Notes under the pieces: generated by a model
The model's input: the letters and a program-made list of their open reading frames with translations, nothing else
Told to the model about the DNA's origin: nothing
Databases searched by the model: none
Source: an uncultured Lactobacillus sp.
Lineage (GTDB): Bacteria; Bacillota; Bacilli; Lactobacillales; Lactobacillaceae
Direction of reading: 5' to 3'
Length of the DNA stretch: 13,333 nt
NCBI RefSeq assembly: GCF_948948975.1
Contig: NZ_CARBVX010000031.1
Location: 1-13,333, forward strand
Program-made: the position numbers and the translations under genes
Part shown: one piece after another, positions 1-7,228 of the stretch
Position numbering within the stretch: position 1 is the stretch's first letter
Layout: each line of letters begins with the position of its first letter

Positions 1-85
1 ATGGTTTTAAATCAAACAGTTTAATAATATGTCCTAATTTTTGGGTTCATATCATTTTATAGCTCCTTTTTATTTTTTTCAAAAA

Positions 86-122
86 GTAGATAAATTTCTA
101 CACATTGTAGATTGTTTTCTAC
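86..122. promoter_or_regulatory. Tandem TetR-type operators upstream of the tetR-MMPL operon
   Basis: Two copies of the inverted repeat GTAGA-N6-TCTAC lie at 86-101 and 107-122, exactly 21 bp (two helical turns) apart. The four half-sites start at 86, 97, 107 and 118, so they recur every 10 to 11 bp on one face of the helix. The flanking sequence TTTCTACACATTG is also repeated directly (95-107 and 116-128). TetR-family dimers typically bind short palindromes of this size next to their own gene. A weak promoter, TTGTTT (112-117) with TAAAGT (135-140) at 17 bp, would overlap the second operator, so binding should block transcription. The repeat is seen directly; the repressor assignment is inferred from the adjacent gene. 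Confidence 0.7.
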
Positions 123-140
123 ACATTGACGTGTTAAAGT
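112..140 (+). promoter_or_regulatory. Possible promoter of the tetR-MMPL operon
   Basis: A -35-like TTGTTT at 112-117 is followed after 17 bp by TAAAGT at 135-140. Both boxes match the consensus only partly. An alternative -10, TATATG at 140-145, has no good -35. The candidate overlaps the right-hand TetR-type operator, which fits a self-repressed operon, but the exact start of transcription cannot be fixed from sequence. Confidence 0.35.
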
Positions 141-170
141 ATATGAGTACACAAAAAGAAGGTGATTATC

Positions 171-734
171 TTGGCTAAAAAAAGAGCTTTGGACCGCTCA
201 AAAGTAATTGATCAAGCTATAACAATTATTAGTGAAAAAGGATTAAGTGAATTAACAATGCCAGCTTTAGCTAAAGCTTTAGGGATTAGATCTCAATCTT
301 TGTATCACTATGTTGCTAATCGTAATGATTTATTAGTTTTAGTTTGTGTTAATAGACTGCAAGTTTTGCGTCAGCACTTAACAAAGAAGATAATAGGCCA
401 TTCAGGTCTTGATGCTTTGTTTAGATTTGCAGATGAAATACGAGACTTTTTACTACATGATAAGGCTATTTCTAGTATTTATTATGGACTAAATGAATAT
501 GTTCAAAATGAACAAATTCGTGAAGAGGTTTTAAAGATAGTAGATCTAGGAGAAAAGCTCGATGTAGGCAAGAAGAATGTTGTCTCTTTGCATAGTTTAC
601 TTGGAGCTGTTTTGGGTTATGTTTTCTTAGATCGATATGTAATCGATGAAACAGAAAAGGAAGCTGACGATAATTACCATGAGATGCTTTTAAGACTTGT
701 AGCACCAAAACTTCAAGTTGAAGGTACAAAATAA
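171..734 (+). CDS. TetR/AcrR family transcriptional regulator
   Basis: This 187-residue protein is a one-domain TetR-type repressor, probably controlling the large transporter gene 19 bp downstream. The N-terminal DNA-binding domain covers about residues 10-55. The helix-turn-helix lies near 29-48, ending in the typical family signature SLYHYVANRNDLL. The C-terminal part (about 60-187) is the variable ligand-binding and dimerisation region, so the inducer cannot be read from sequence. I prefer the TTG start at 171 over the in-frame GTG at 162, because the ribosome binding site AGAAGGTGAT (157-166) would overlap the GTG but sits about 8 bases before the TTG. The two palindromes upstream (86-122) are its likely operators. 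Family assignment is firm; the target is inferred from context. Confidence 0.9.
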   Translation: MAKKRALDRSKVIDQAITIISEKGLSELTMPALAKALGIRSQSLYHYVANRNDLLVLVCVNRLQVLRQHLTKKIIGHSGLDALFRFADEIRDFLLHDKAISSIYYGLNEYVQNEQIREEVLKIVDLGEKLDVGKKNVVSLHSLLGAVLGYVFLDRYVIDETEKEADDNYHEMLLRLVAPKLQVEGTK

Positions 735-753
735 GGGGAAAGGAAAGTAGCGC

Positions 754-3700
754 ATGAAATTGCTGAAAAATCATCTTGGTGCTTTGATAGCATGGATAGC
801 AATTTTACTAATTGCTGTCTTCTCGTTGCCAAATGTGGATGCATTGACACGTCAGCATTCAGAAATTTCACTTCCTAAAGATGTTCAAAGTTCTATTGCA
901 ACGAATATCGAGAGTAAGTGGGGGCATGGACAAGATAATACCTATGTTGTAGGGGTAGTTTTTAATAAAAAACACGGGAAACTAACCTCAAGTGATAAGG
1001 AGAAAATTAACGATACAATTCGCTTTTTAAAGGACAATAAGAAAAAGCTGGGTATCAAGTCAATGATGACTCCTAATGACAACTATGCAACAAAAGCACA
1101 ATTAATTTCTAAAGATAAAACAACAGAAATTGTGCAATTAAATATTGCTAATGATCATTCGACTGTTTCTAACGTTAATAAGACTTTAACAAAGGCTGTT
1201 AAAACCCCAGGAGTTAGAACATATGTAACTGGGGTTAGAATTCTTGAAGATGATTTCTCTGCTTCTGTTCAAGATGGTATTAAAAAGACTGAATTAATTA
1301 CTATCTTCTTTATTTTCATTGTTTTAGTAATTGTATTTAAGTCGCCAATTGTGCCAATAATTTCATTATTAACAGTTGGTGTTTCATTTATTACTTCATT
1401 CTCAATTGTTACTAATTTAGTAGAGAAATTTAACTTTCCATTTTCAAACTTTACTCAAGTTTTCATGGTTATTGTTTTGTTTGGTATTGGTACTGACTAC
1501 AATATCCTGCTGTATGATAAATTTAAAGAGAACTTGAGTAAGGGGATGTCAAACCATGAGGCAACAAATGATGCGTTGCGTAAAGCTGGTAAGACAATTC
1601 TTTACTCTGGATCTTCAATCTTAATTGGATTTAGTGCGTTAGGTTTAGCTAACTTCTCAATCTACCGTTCAGCTGTTGGAGTTGCTGTTGGGGTTGCTGT
1701 ATTATTAGTAGTACTTTTGACTTTAAACCCGTTCTTTATGGCTGTCTTAGGTAAGAAATTATTCTGGCCAGTTAAGAAGTTTGAAGGTGAAAGCAACTCT
1801 AAATTATGGCATGCTCTTTCAAAAGGGAGCTTGACTCATCCAATTATTTACTTAGTTGTAATGGCAGTTGCAGTATTGCCATTTGCCTTATTCTATTCAA
1901 ATAATTTGAATTATGATGATGCAGATGAAATTTCTAATTCTACACCATCAAAAGCTGGATTATTAGTTTTACAAGATCATTTCTCAATTGGTACTCCTGA
2001 ATATTCAACTTTATATATTCAGAGCAAAAATAAGCTTGATAATGAAAAAAGCTTAAAAGAAATCGATCAGATTGTTAAAAAGATTCAAGCAGATCCAGAT
2101 GTTAAATTTGCATCTTCTGTAACTGAACCGAATGGTAAATCAATTAAACGTCTTTACGTTGACAACCAATTAGGCACTGTTAACTCAGGTGTGAATACTG
2201 CTAGAAATGGTTTAGGAACTTTAAGTAACGGTAGTAAACAAATTACTAATGGTGCTGTTCAACTACAAAATGGTGCAAATCAACTTTCTAACGGAACTGG
2301 CCGTCTGCAAGCTGGTGCAAATCAATTAGCTAGCGGAACTACACGTCTTCAAAATGGTGCAGAAGCTCTGAGATCAGGAACTATGCGGTTAGCAACTGGT
2401 GCTGGTCGTTTAGAGAGTGGTACTTTGAACTTACAACAAGGTGCTGTACAACTTGAAAACGGAACTATTAAGTTGGCTAATGGGGCTGCAAGTTTACAAA
2501 GTGGTACTCAGAGTTTGCAGGACGGTACTCAAGCCTTAGTAAATGGTTTGAATACGATGAGTGCACAATTATCTGGACAAATGAATAGTGCTACTAAGGC
2601 ACAATTAGAAGCTCTTCAAAAGGGATTGCCTCAAATTAACAATCGTATTCAACAATTGAATCAAGCATTGGGTCAGTCATCAAGTTCTGTAGATACTGCT
2701 GGCCTAAAAGCTAATTTAACTGATGTTGGTACTCAAGCCAAAACTATAGGCGATAATTTAACTCAAGCAGGGAACACTTTAAAAGGGTTACAAAGCTCAG
2801 GTGCTGGTCTTAGCGATAGTGAAAAAGCTGAATTAACACAAGCTTATGCTCAAGCTATGGATAGCGCTAAGTTAAATGACCAACAAAAGCAGGCTATGAG
2901 TGCAGCCTTTAGCCAAATTTTAGGTAAAGTAGAATCTGCTTCTACTCAAAAAACTCAGAATCTTACATCAAGCTTACAAAGTGTAGCTGGTAATATTCAA
3001 GCAGCTGGTGAAGCAGATAAGAAACTTGGAGAATCAGCAACTAATGTAGGAAATACTTTACAAACCCTTCAAGGTTTAATGGGTCAAGTTGATAACTTGA
3101 AACAACAAGTAAATACTTTAGCTACTGCATCAAACACTGCTTTACCAGGCGCAACTACTGCTTTGAACCAATTAAGCTCAGGCTTAACTCAAGTTCAAGG
3201 TGCTGTAGCTCAAGGCGCAGCTCGCTTAAACAGTGGAGCAGGCCAACTTGCAAGTGGCTTACAAGCAGGTGTAGCTGGTTCTAGTCAGCTTGCAAATGGT
3301 GCCGGTCAATTAGCAAACGGTGCTGGTCAATTAAACACTGGTTTACAATCTGGGTTAAACGGCACTAACCAATTGGCAAATGGTATTGGTCAATTAAACA
3401 GTGGTGCTGGTCAATTAAGTTCAGGTATTGGTCAACTTAATGGCGGTGCAAACCAATTAGCAAATGGTGCTGGTCAAATTGCATCAAATAATCCTAAGAT
3501 TACTGCCGGAATTGACAAAGTAAATAACGGTTTAGGTGCTGGTCAAGAATACTTAACTGGCTTAGCTGATTCAGCAGCTGGTAAGACTTTCTACATCCCA
3601 GCAAACATGATTCACTCATCTAGCTTTAAACCTGCTCTTGATAACTACATGAGTTCAGATCTTAAATCTACTAAGATCATCATCATTCTAAAGATGAACC

Positions 3701-4380
3701 CTGCTTCAACTGAAGGAGCAAAGAAGGCTCATGAAATTAGTAACATGGTTAAGAAATCAGTTAAGGGTACAAGTCTTGCTGGTTCAACAGTTGCTATGGG
3801 TGGACAATCTGAAAAGATTTACGATACTCAAGAAACTGCAAGTAGCGACTTCTTAAGAACTGCAATTATTATGTTAGTAGGTATTGGTATTGCTTTGATC
3901 TTTGTTACTAGATCAGTATTGCAACCAATGTTTATCCTAGGTACTTTAGTAATTGCATACCTAACTTCTTTATCAATTAATCAATGGATCGTTAAGGCCG
4001 TTTTAGGTAGATCATTATTGGCTTGGAACACCCCATTCTTCAGTTTCATCATGATTGTTGCTTTGGGTGTTGACTATTCAATCTTCCTAATGATGCGTTA
4101 TCGTGAATTGGGAGAAGTAAATCCTGGCTGGAGTACAAGTAAACGAATGCTTGAAGCCTGCGATATTATCGGAACAGTTGTAATATCAGCAGCTATTATC
4201 CTTGGTGGTACTTTCGCCGCCTTAATCCCATCTGGTGTACCGACTTTAATTGAAGTTGCATTATGTGTGGATATTGGATTATTACTTTTGGTATTCTTAC
4301 TTCCAATTAATATGTCTGCTGCTATGAAGATTACTTACGAAGGCTTAGGCAGAAAAAAGAATAAAGAAGAGGCTAAATAA
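754..4380 (+). CDS. MMPL/RND-superfamily membrane protein with xxxLxxG heptad repeats
   Basis: This 1208-residue inner-membrane protein has the MMPL layout. It has one membrane segment at about 8-27, an outside domain, and a first bundle of five segments (about 182-333) plus one near 362-384. A long extracellular region of about 600 residues follows, then a second bundle from about 1034 to the end. Two matching Asp-Tyr motifs, GIGTDYN (D248) and GVDYS (D1107), correspond to the proton-relay pairs known from mycobacterial MmpL3. The outside region holds 16 uninterrupted 7-residue units (487-598), a helical stretch rich in Gln, Ala and Ser, and about 12 more units (829-912). The units follow the xxxLxxG pattern known from Pip/YhgE-type proteins. 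It lies 19 bp after tetR with an AAGGAAAG site, so the two form an operon. Export of a lipid, drug or surface molecule is likely, but the substrate is unknown. Confidence 0.9.
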   Translation: MKLLKNHLGALIAWIAILLIAVFSLPNVDALTRQHSEISLPKDVQSSIATNIESKWGHGQDNTYVVGVVFNKKHGKLTSSDKEKINDTIRFLKDNKKKLGIKSMMTPNDNYATKAQLISKDKTTEIVQLNIANDHSTVSNVNKTLTKAVKTPGVRTYVTGVRILEDDFSASVQDGIKKTELITIFFIFIVLVIVFKSPIVPIISLLTVGVSFITSFSIVTNLVEKFNFPFSNFTQVFMVIVLFGIGTDYNILLYDKFKENLSKGMSNHEATNDALRKAGKTILYSGSSILIGFSALGLANFSIYRSAVGVAVGVAVLLVVLLTLNPFFMAVLGKKLFWPVKKFEGESNSKLWHALSKGSLTHPIIYLVVMAVAVLPFALFYSNNLNYDDADEISNSTPSKAGLLVLQDHFSIGTPEYSTLYIQSKNKLDNEKSLKEIDQIVKKIQADPDVKFASSVTEPNGKSIKRLYVDNQLGTVNSGVNTARNGLGTLSNGSKQITNGAVQLQNGANQLSNGTGRLQAGANQLASGTTRLQNGAEALRSGTMRLATGAGRLESGTLNLQQGAVQLENGTIKLANGAASLQSGTQSLQDGTQALVNGLNTMSAQLSGQMNSATKAQLEALQKGLPQINNRIQQLNQALGQSSSSVDTAGLKANLTDVGTQAKTIGDNLTQAGNTLKGLQSSGAGLSDSEKAELTQAYAQAMDSAKLNDQQKQAMSAAFSQILGKVESASTQKTQNLTSSLQSVAGNIQAAGEADKKLGESATNVGNTLQTLQGLMGQVDNLKQQVNTLATASNTALPGATTALNQLSSGLTQVQGAVAQGAARLNSGAGQLASGLQAGVAGSSQLANGAGQLANGAGQLNTGLQSGLNGTNQLANGIGQLNSGAGQLSSGIGQLNGGANQLANGAGQIASNNPKITAGIDKVNNGLGAGQEYLTGLADSAAGKTFYIPANMIHSSSFKPALDNYMSSDLKSTKIIIILKMNPASTEGAKKAHEISNMVKKSVKGTSLAGSTVAMGGQSEKIYDTQETASSDFLRTAIIMLVGIGIALIFVTRSVLQPMFILGTLVIAYLTSLSINQWIVKAVLGRSLLAWNTPFFSFIMIVALGVDYSIFLMMRYRELGEVNPGWSTSKRMLEACDIIGTVVISAAIILGGTFAALIPSGVPTLIEVALCVDIGLLLLVFLLPINMSAAMKITYEGLGRKKNKEEAK
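2212..2547 (+). repeat. First block of 21-bp heptad-coding repeats in the MMPL gene
   Basis: Sixteen consecutive 7-residue units (residues 487-598) end in Gly, for example AVQLQNG, ANQLSNG and AVQLENG. At the DNA level this is a degenerate 21-bp period, with the units more diverged than in the second block. The regular spacing of Leu and Gly suggests an extended, possibly coiled-coil rod outside the membrane. Confidence 0.85.
3238..3489 (+). repeat. Second block of 21-bp heptad-coding repeats in the MMPL gene
   Basis: About twelve 7-residue units (residues 829-912) include AGQLANG, IGQLNSG and AGQLSSG. The DNA is much more uniform here: the phrase GGTGCTGGTCAATTA or close variants recurs every 21 or 42 bp. 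Such near-identical copies can recombine, so the repeat number may vary between strains. Confidence 0.85.
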
Positions 4381-4398
4381 TATTTAGTACTTTTATAC

Positions 4399-4455
4399 AA
4401 AAAAGATTGAAGTTTATCCTTTTGTTAATGAGGATTAAAACTTCAATCTTTTTTA
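4399..4455. terminator. Bidirectional intrinsic terminator between the MMPL and HAD genes
   Basis: A perfect 17-bp stem pairs 4399-4415 with 4438-4454. It extends through ATCC/GGAT (4416-4419 with 4432-4435) with a small bulge. A-tract and T-tract flanks let it end transcription from both convergent genes. Confidence 0.9.
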
Positions 4456-4457
4456 GT

Positions 4458-5261
4458 TTAGTTAGAAATTTTATTTAATACTGTAGCAATTCCATCGTGA
4501 TCATTATCAAGAGTTATTGGAATGGATAAGCTCTCTTTCAAGTCTTTTGGAGCATTTCCCATTAAAATGGGATGGCCAACTGAATTAAACATTGATTCAT
4601 CATTGTAATTATTGCCAAAGGCCCAAGCGTTGCTTTTATCCATTGCAAAGCTATCAAGAACAATTTTAACCGCATTTCCTTTATTAACACCCTTAAGAAC
4701 GACTTCTAAAAGATGAGGTGCTGATTTAACAAAAACTAGGCTAGGAAACTTAGATTCAAGGCTAGGAATAATTTTATCTATAAGAGTAGGTTTGCCAATA
4801 ATGAGCATCTTATGAACTCCCTTTAATTCTTTTATTTGCTCCGTAGAAACTGGCAAGGATTTAACTCCTATTGTTTCTTCCTCTTTGGCAATTAATGGTT
4901 TTTTATTAAGAGAAGAAAACCAGTTATAGCCACTATAGACATTCCAGGCAAGATCATTAGTATCAAGTGCTTCAATTTCTTTAATTAACTTAAGAGCAAG
5001 TGAAGCTTCAAAGAATTGTGAATTAAGTGGACGCCCCATTTCATCTAAAACTAGTGCTCCATTATAGGCAATCATTGGACAGAAGTTGGTGATTTTATCT
5101 ACTACATTCATAATTCCTTTAGGAAAACGGGCAGAAACTGGAATAAATAAATTACCAGCTATAATTTGCTTACGTATTGCTTCGATAGTGTTAGAAGAAA
5201 TGGTACCCTGAGAAGTAATAAGAGTTCCATCTATATCACTAAAGATAAGTTTTGCGGACAT
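4458..5261 (-). CDS. Cof-type HAD-IIB family hydrolase (phosphatase)
   Basis: This 267-residue cytoplasmic protein belongs to the Cof-like HAD phosphatases, which remove phosphate from sugar phosphates, nucleotides or cofactors. Motif I is SDIDGT with the nucleophile D9 and acid D11. The motif III lysine is K194 in GVNKGNAV. Motif IV is GNNYND (216-221), where the usual first Asp of GDxxND is replaced by Asn217 while D221 remains. The length and the central cap (about residues 80-185) fit subfamily IIB. A strong AAGGAGG site lies just before the ATG, and a TATAAT box lies at 5301-5296 on the minus strand. It is transcribed alone towards the MMPL gene, with a shared terminator. The substrate cannot be assigned, as paralogues of this family are usually numerous and promiscuous. 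Confidence 0.9.
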   Translation of the reverse strand: MSAKLIFSDIDGTLITSQGTISSNTIEAIRKQIIAGNLFIPVSARFPKGIMNVVDKITNFCPMIAYNGALVLDEMGRPLNSQFFEASLALKLIKEIEALDTNDLAWNVYSGYNWFSSLNKKPLIAKEEETIGVKSLPVSTEQIKELKGVHKMLIIGKPTLIDKIIPSLESKFPSLVFVKSAPHLLEVVLKGVNKGNAVKIVLDSFAMDKSNAWAFGNNYNDESMFNSVGHPILMGNAPKDLKESLSIPITLDNDHDGIATVLNKISN

Positions 5262-5295
5262 TTTTTCCTCCTTTTGAGATAGCTTTATTTTTACT

Positions 5296-5301
5296 ATTAT
5301 A
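5296..5301 (-). promoter_or_regulatory. -10 box for the HAD phosphatase gene
   Basis: A perfect TATAAT reads on the minus strand about 35 bases before the ATG at 5261. No good -35 is seen at 16-18 bp, so only the -10 is called. Confidence 0.45.
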
Positions 5302-5396
5302 ATACGATAAAGTATAAGAACGAATGGATAATAATAGTTTTGATAATTGGTTTGAAACGTGAAAAAATATGATTATGTGATATGAATTTAGAATAA

Positions 5397-6092
5397 ATGA
5401 GTGAAATAATGACAAAAAAATTGAGAAAAATATTATTTATAATCTGTGGGATTTTAGCAGCAGGAATTTTATTATACTTGCTTTATCGTGACTATCGCCC
5501 TGAAATTGATTTGTTAATGCACCCAGGGAAGGATATGAAAACAAAACTACTCTATTTGCTTCGACAACATGAAGTACGGGATGGCTTATTTTTACTAGGA
5601 CTAATAACCATCTTAAATGCGATTCCGGGAATGTCGAATTCTGTTTTTTGTATTTTAGCCGGCCTTTGTTATGGTCCGTGGATTGGATTAGCCATTAATT
5701 GGTGTGGAAATATTCTTGGAAACTGTATCGTAGAAAGTCTAATAAAGAGAGTTAGTTTTTCGCACAAGTTTAAGAAAAATAGATTTCTTAATTGGTTAAT
5801 GGATCAGAAACATCCCACTTTGGGAATGACTTTAGGTTTCATGGTGCCAATTATACCAAGCGTGTTAGTTGATTATACGGCTGCACGACTAGAAACACCG
5901 CCTAATAAGTTTTTGTCAATGGTGATTGTGGGAATGTTTCCTACTTCATTTATCTATGCCTTTGGAGGGGATGCAATCTTCAATGGTGATATCAAAAAAT
6001 TAGTTGGTGCGTTAATTGGGATCGCCATTTTATTTATTATGGCTTGGTGGTTAGTTAACCGCGCGTCAAGAAAAAAACAGAAAGCAGCATAA
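5397..6092 (+). CDS. TVP38/TMEM64 (VTT/SNARE-associated) family membrane protein
   Basis: This 231-residue multi-spanning membrane protein has a first hydrophobic segment at about 11-29, then the VTT core. It shows the small-residue and aromatic stretch LAGLCYGPWIGLAINWCGN (about 88-106) and the re-entrant proline motif MVPIIPSVLVDY (149-160). A terminal segment lies at about 203-220, followed by a basic tail. Proteins of this DedA-related superfamily are linked to lipid handling across the membrane, but the role of the Gram-positive members is mostly unsettled. The start is uncertain: the ATG at 5397 has no clear ribosome binding site, and the in-frame ATG at 5409 (MTKKLRK) is an alternative. 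A TTGAAA at 5352-5357 could be a -35, but no good -10 follows. A second family member lies at 10508-11107. Confidence 0.85.
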   Translation: MSEIMTKKLRKILFIICGILAAGILLYLLYRDYRPEIDLLMHPGKDMKTKLLYLLRQHEVRDGLFLLGLITILNAIPGMSNSVFCILAGLCYGPWIGLAINWCGNILGNCIVESLIKRVSFSHKFKKNRFLNWLMDQKHPTLGMTLGFMVPIIPSVLVDYTAARLETPPNKFLSMVIVGMFPTSFIYAFGGDAIFNGDIKKLVGALIGIAILFIMAWWLVNRASRKKQKAA

Positions 6093-6111
6093 CGATGCTT
6101 TCTGTTTTTTT
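6071..6111 (+). terminator. Intrinsic terminator overlapping the end of the VTT gene
   Basis: A 16-bp stem pairs 6071-6086 with 6096-6111 around a 9-base loop (6087-6095) and ends in a run of T. The left arm encodes the last Lys/Gln/Lys/Ala codons and the TAA stop (6090-6092) lies in the loop, so translating ribosomes may affect folding. Confidence 0.85.
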
Positions 6112-6130
6112 AGTTTAAGGGTTAGAATGC

Positions 6131-6136
6131 TATAAT
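6131..6136 (+). promoter_or_regulatory. Extended -10 promoter of the zinc-ribbon gene
   Basis: TGCTATAAT gives a perfect -10 (6131-6136) with the extended TGN element. The -35 region is poor, as expected for extended -10 promoters. It lies directly after the preceding terminator and about 30 bases before the ATG. Confidence 0.65.
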
Positions 6137-6166
6137 AAGCTAAAACAGTTTATGAGGGAATAAAAA

Positions 6167-7174
6167 ATGAAGTGTCCAAATTGTGGAGAAGATGTAAAGC
6201 CAACTGACAAGCAGTGTCCTAATTGTCACTTTGACCTAGAAAAGTTTAGAAATGAATTCTTTACTGGTCAGAATACTACACGTAATGAAAAAAATGATAA
6301 TCATCAGAAACAAGAAACACGTTCTGTTAAGAAAGTTGAGCCAAAGAAACAAAATTCTACTATTGCTACTATGATTAATTGGATTCAAGTGAATTCAATG
6401 ATTGTTTTTGTAGTTGGAATTATTCTTTTGATTTTAACAAGTTTTTCCCCATCTCTAGGATGGTCTTGCTTCTTTGCTTTATTAATTTGGTTATTTATAG
6501 TTTCTGATAAAAATAAAGGAAAGAAAACTGAGCAGTATACGGTCGATCAGCGATTGACGGAACATGTTAATAAAGTGGGCTCAGATGTAGTTAATTCTTT
6601 TGAAGAAGGAGAAAATAAGGTAAAAGCTCGTCGTCAAAAGATTGATGATAAATTGGGACGGGATCCAGAAGCAATAAAGAAAGTTATTAGGCAAAAAAGA
6701 ACTGCAACTCAGTTAGGCGTAATCTTAATTGCAGTCTTAAATCTTCTATTAGTCTTTAGTGGTCCTTTTTCCTCTGGGATGAATGGTTATCAATCTGCCT
6801 CTATTTCTAGGACTTTACTATCAATTGGAAGATTTAATGGAAAATATATTTTTATCGGTTATGGAATGTGGTTGCTCTTAGTGGGAGTACCAATTGCCAT
6901 CATTATTTTAACTATTAAAAATGGCAAGAATAACAAGAAATTAGTTTTCTTCCTTTCATTAATTGAATCGATTATTTTAGTTGTGTGTGCTGTCGAATTG
7001 ATCTTTATGAATGCAGGTTTATCTTTAGGAATTACTAATAATCAAGCGATAAATAGTATGGAGATTCAACGCATTGTAACTAACGCAATTTCTTTTGGGG
7101 TTTCGACATATTTATTATTTGTATCAAGTATTCTTTTAACAGTAGTTGCTTTTCGTAGTATGAGACAAAATTAA
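6167..7174 (+). CDS. Zinc-ribbon membrane protein of unknown function
   Basis: This 335-residue protein starts with a short cytoplasmic zinc ribbon made of two CPNC knuckles (Cys3, Cys6, Cys17, Cys20). A charged, flexible linker covers about residues 25-68. Two membrane segments (about 78-112) are followed by a basic, polar domain of about 70 residues. Four more segments lie near 184-202, 225-250, 258-280 and 305-328. I do not recognise a catalytic or transport motif. Zinc ribbons of this kind are common at the N-terminus of uncharacterised membrane proteins in lactobacilli and usually mediate protein contacts. It has its own promoter (6131-6136), a GAGGGAA ribosome binding site and its own terminator, so it seems to be a single-gene unit. 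Confidence 0.85.
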   Translation: MKCPNCGEDVKPTDKQCPNCHFDLEKFRNEFFTGQNTTRNEKNDNHQKQETRSVKKVEPKKQNSTIATMINWIQVNSMIVFVVGIILLILTSFSPSLGWSCFFALLIWLFIVSDKNKGKKTEQYTVDQRLTEHVNKVGSDVVNSFEEGENKVKARRQKIDDKLGRDPEAIKKVIRQKRTATQLGVILIAVLNLLLVFSGPFSSGMNGYQSASISRTLLSIGRFNGKYIFIGYGMWLLLVGVPIAIIILTIKNGKNNKKLVFFLSLIESIILVVCAVELIFMNAGLSLGITNNQAINSMEIQRIVTNAISFGVSTYLLFVSSILLTVVAFRSMRQN

Positions 7175-7212
7175 AAGGGCTCAGATCATGATATATGATC
7201 TAAGCCTTTTTT
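7173..7212. terminator. Bidirectional terminator between zinc-ribbon and aldehyde dehydrogenase genes
   Basis: AGATCAT (7183-7189) pairs with ATGATCT (7195-7201). The stem continues after one C/A mismatch through GGGCT/AAGCC-type pairing to an A-tract on the left and a T-tract on the right. It can serve both convergent genes. Confidence 0.85.
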
Positions 7213-7228
7213 GTATACACTTAAAAAC

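Noticed and set aside
21..68. AAGGAG followed by ATG on the minus strand, hinting at a divergent gene at the left edge
   Set aside because: The ATG at 55 meets a stop after two codons, and the ATG at 50 gives only nine residues. No gene can be supported.
162..170. GTG start for the TetR regulator at 162
   Set aside because: It overlaps the ribosome binding site AGAAGGTGAT. The TTG at 171 is correctly spaced and gives a typical N-terminus.
472..774. 100-codon open frame on the minus strand
   Set aside because: It is fully antisense to the tetR gene, has no ribosome binding site or known domain, and is explained by the codon pattern of the real gene.
5294..5337. Inverted repeat CTATTAT ... 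ATAATAG between the HAD and VTT genes
   Set aside because: It is seven AT-only or nearly AT-only pairs 30 bases apart in an AT-rich gap, easily due to chance. It also overlaps the -10 box.
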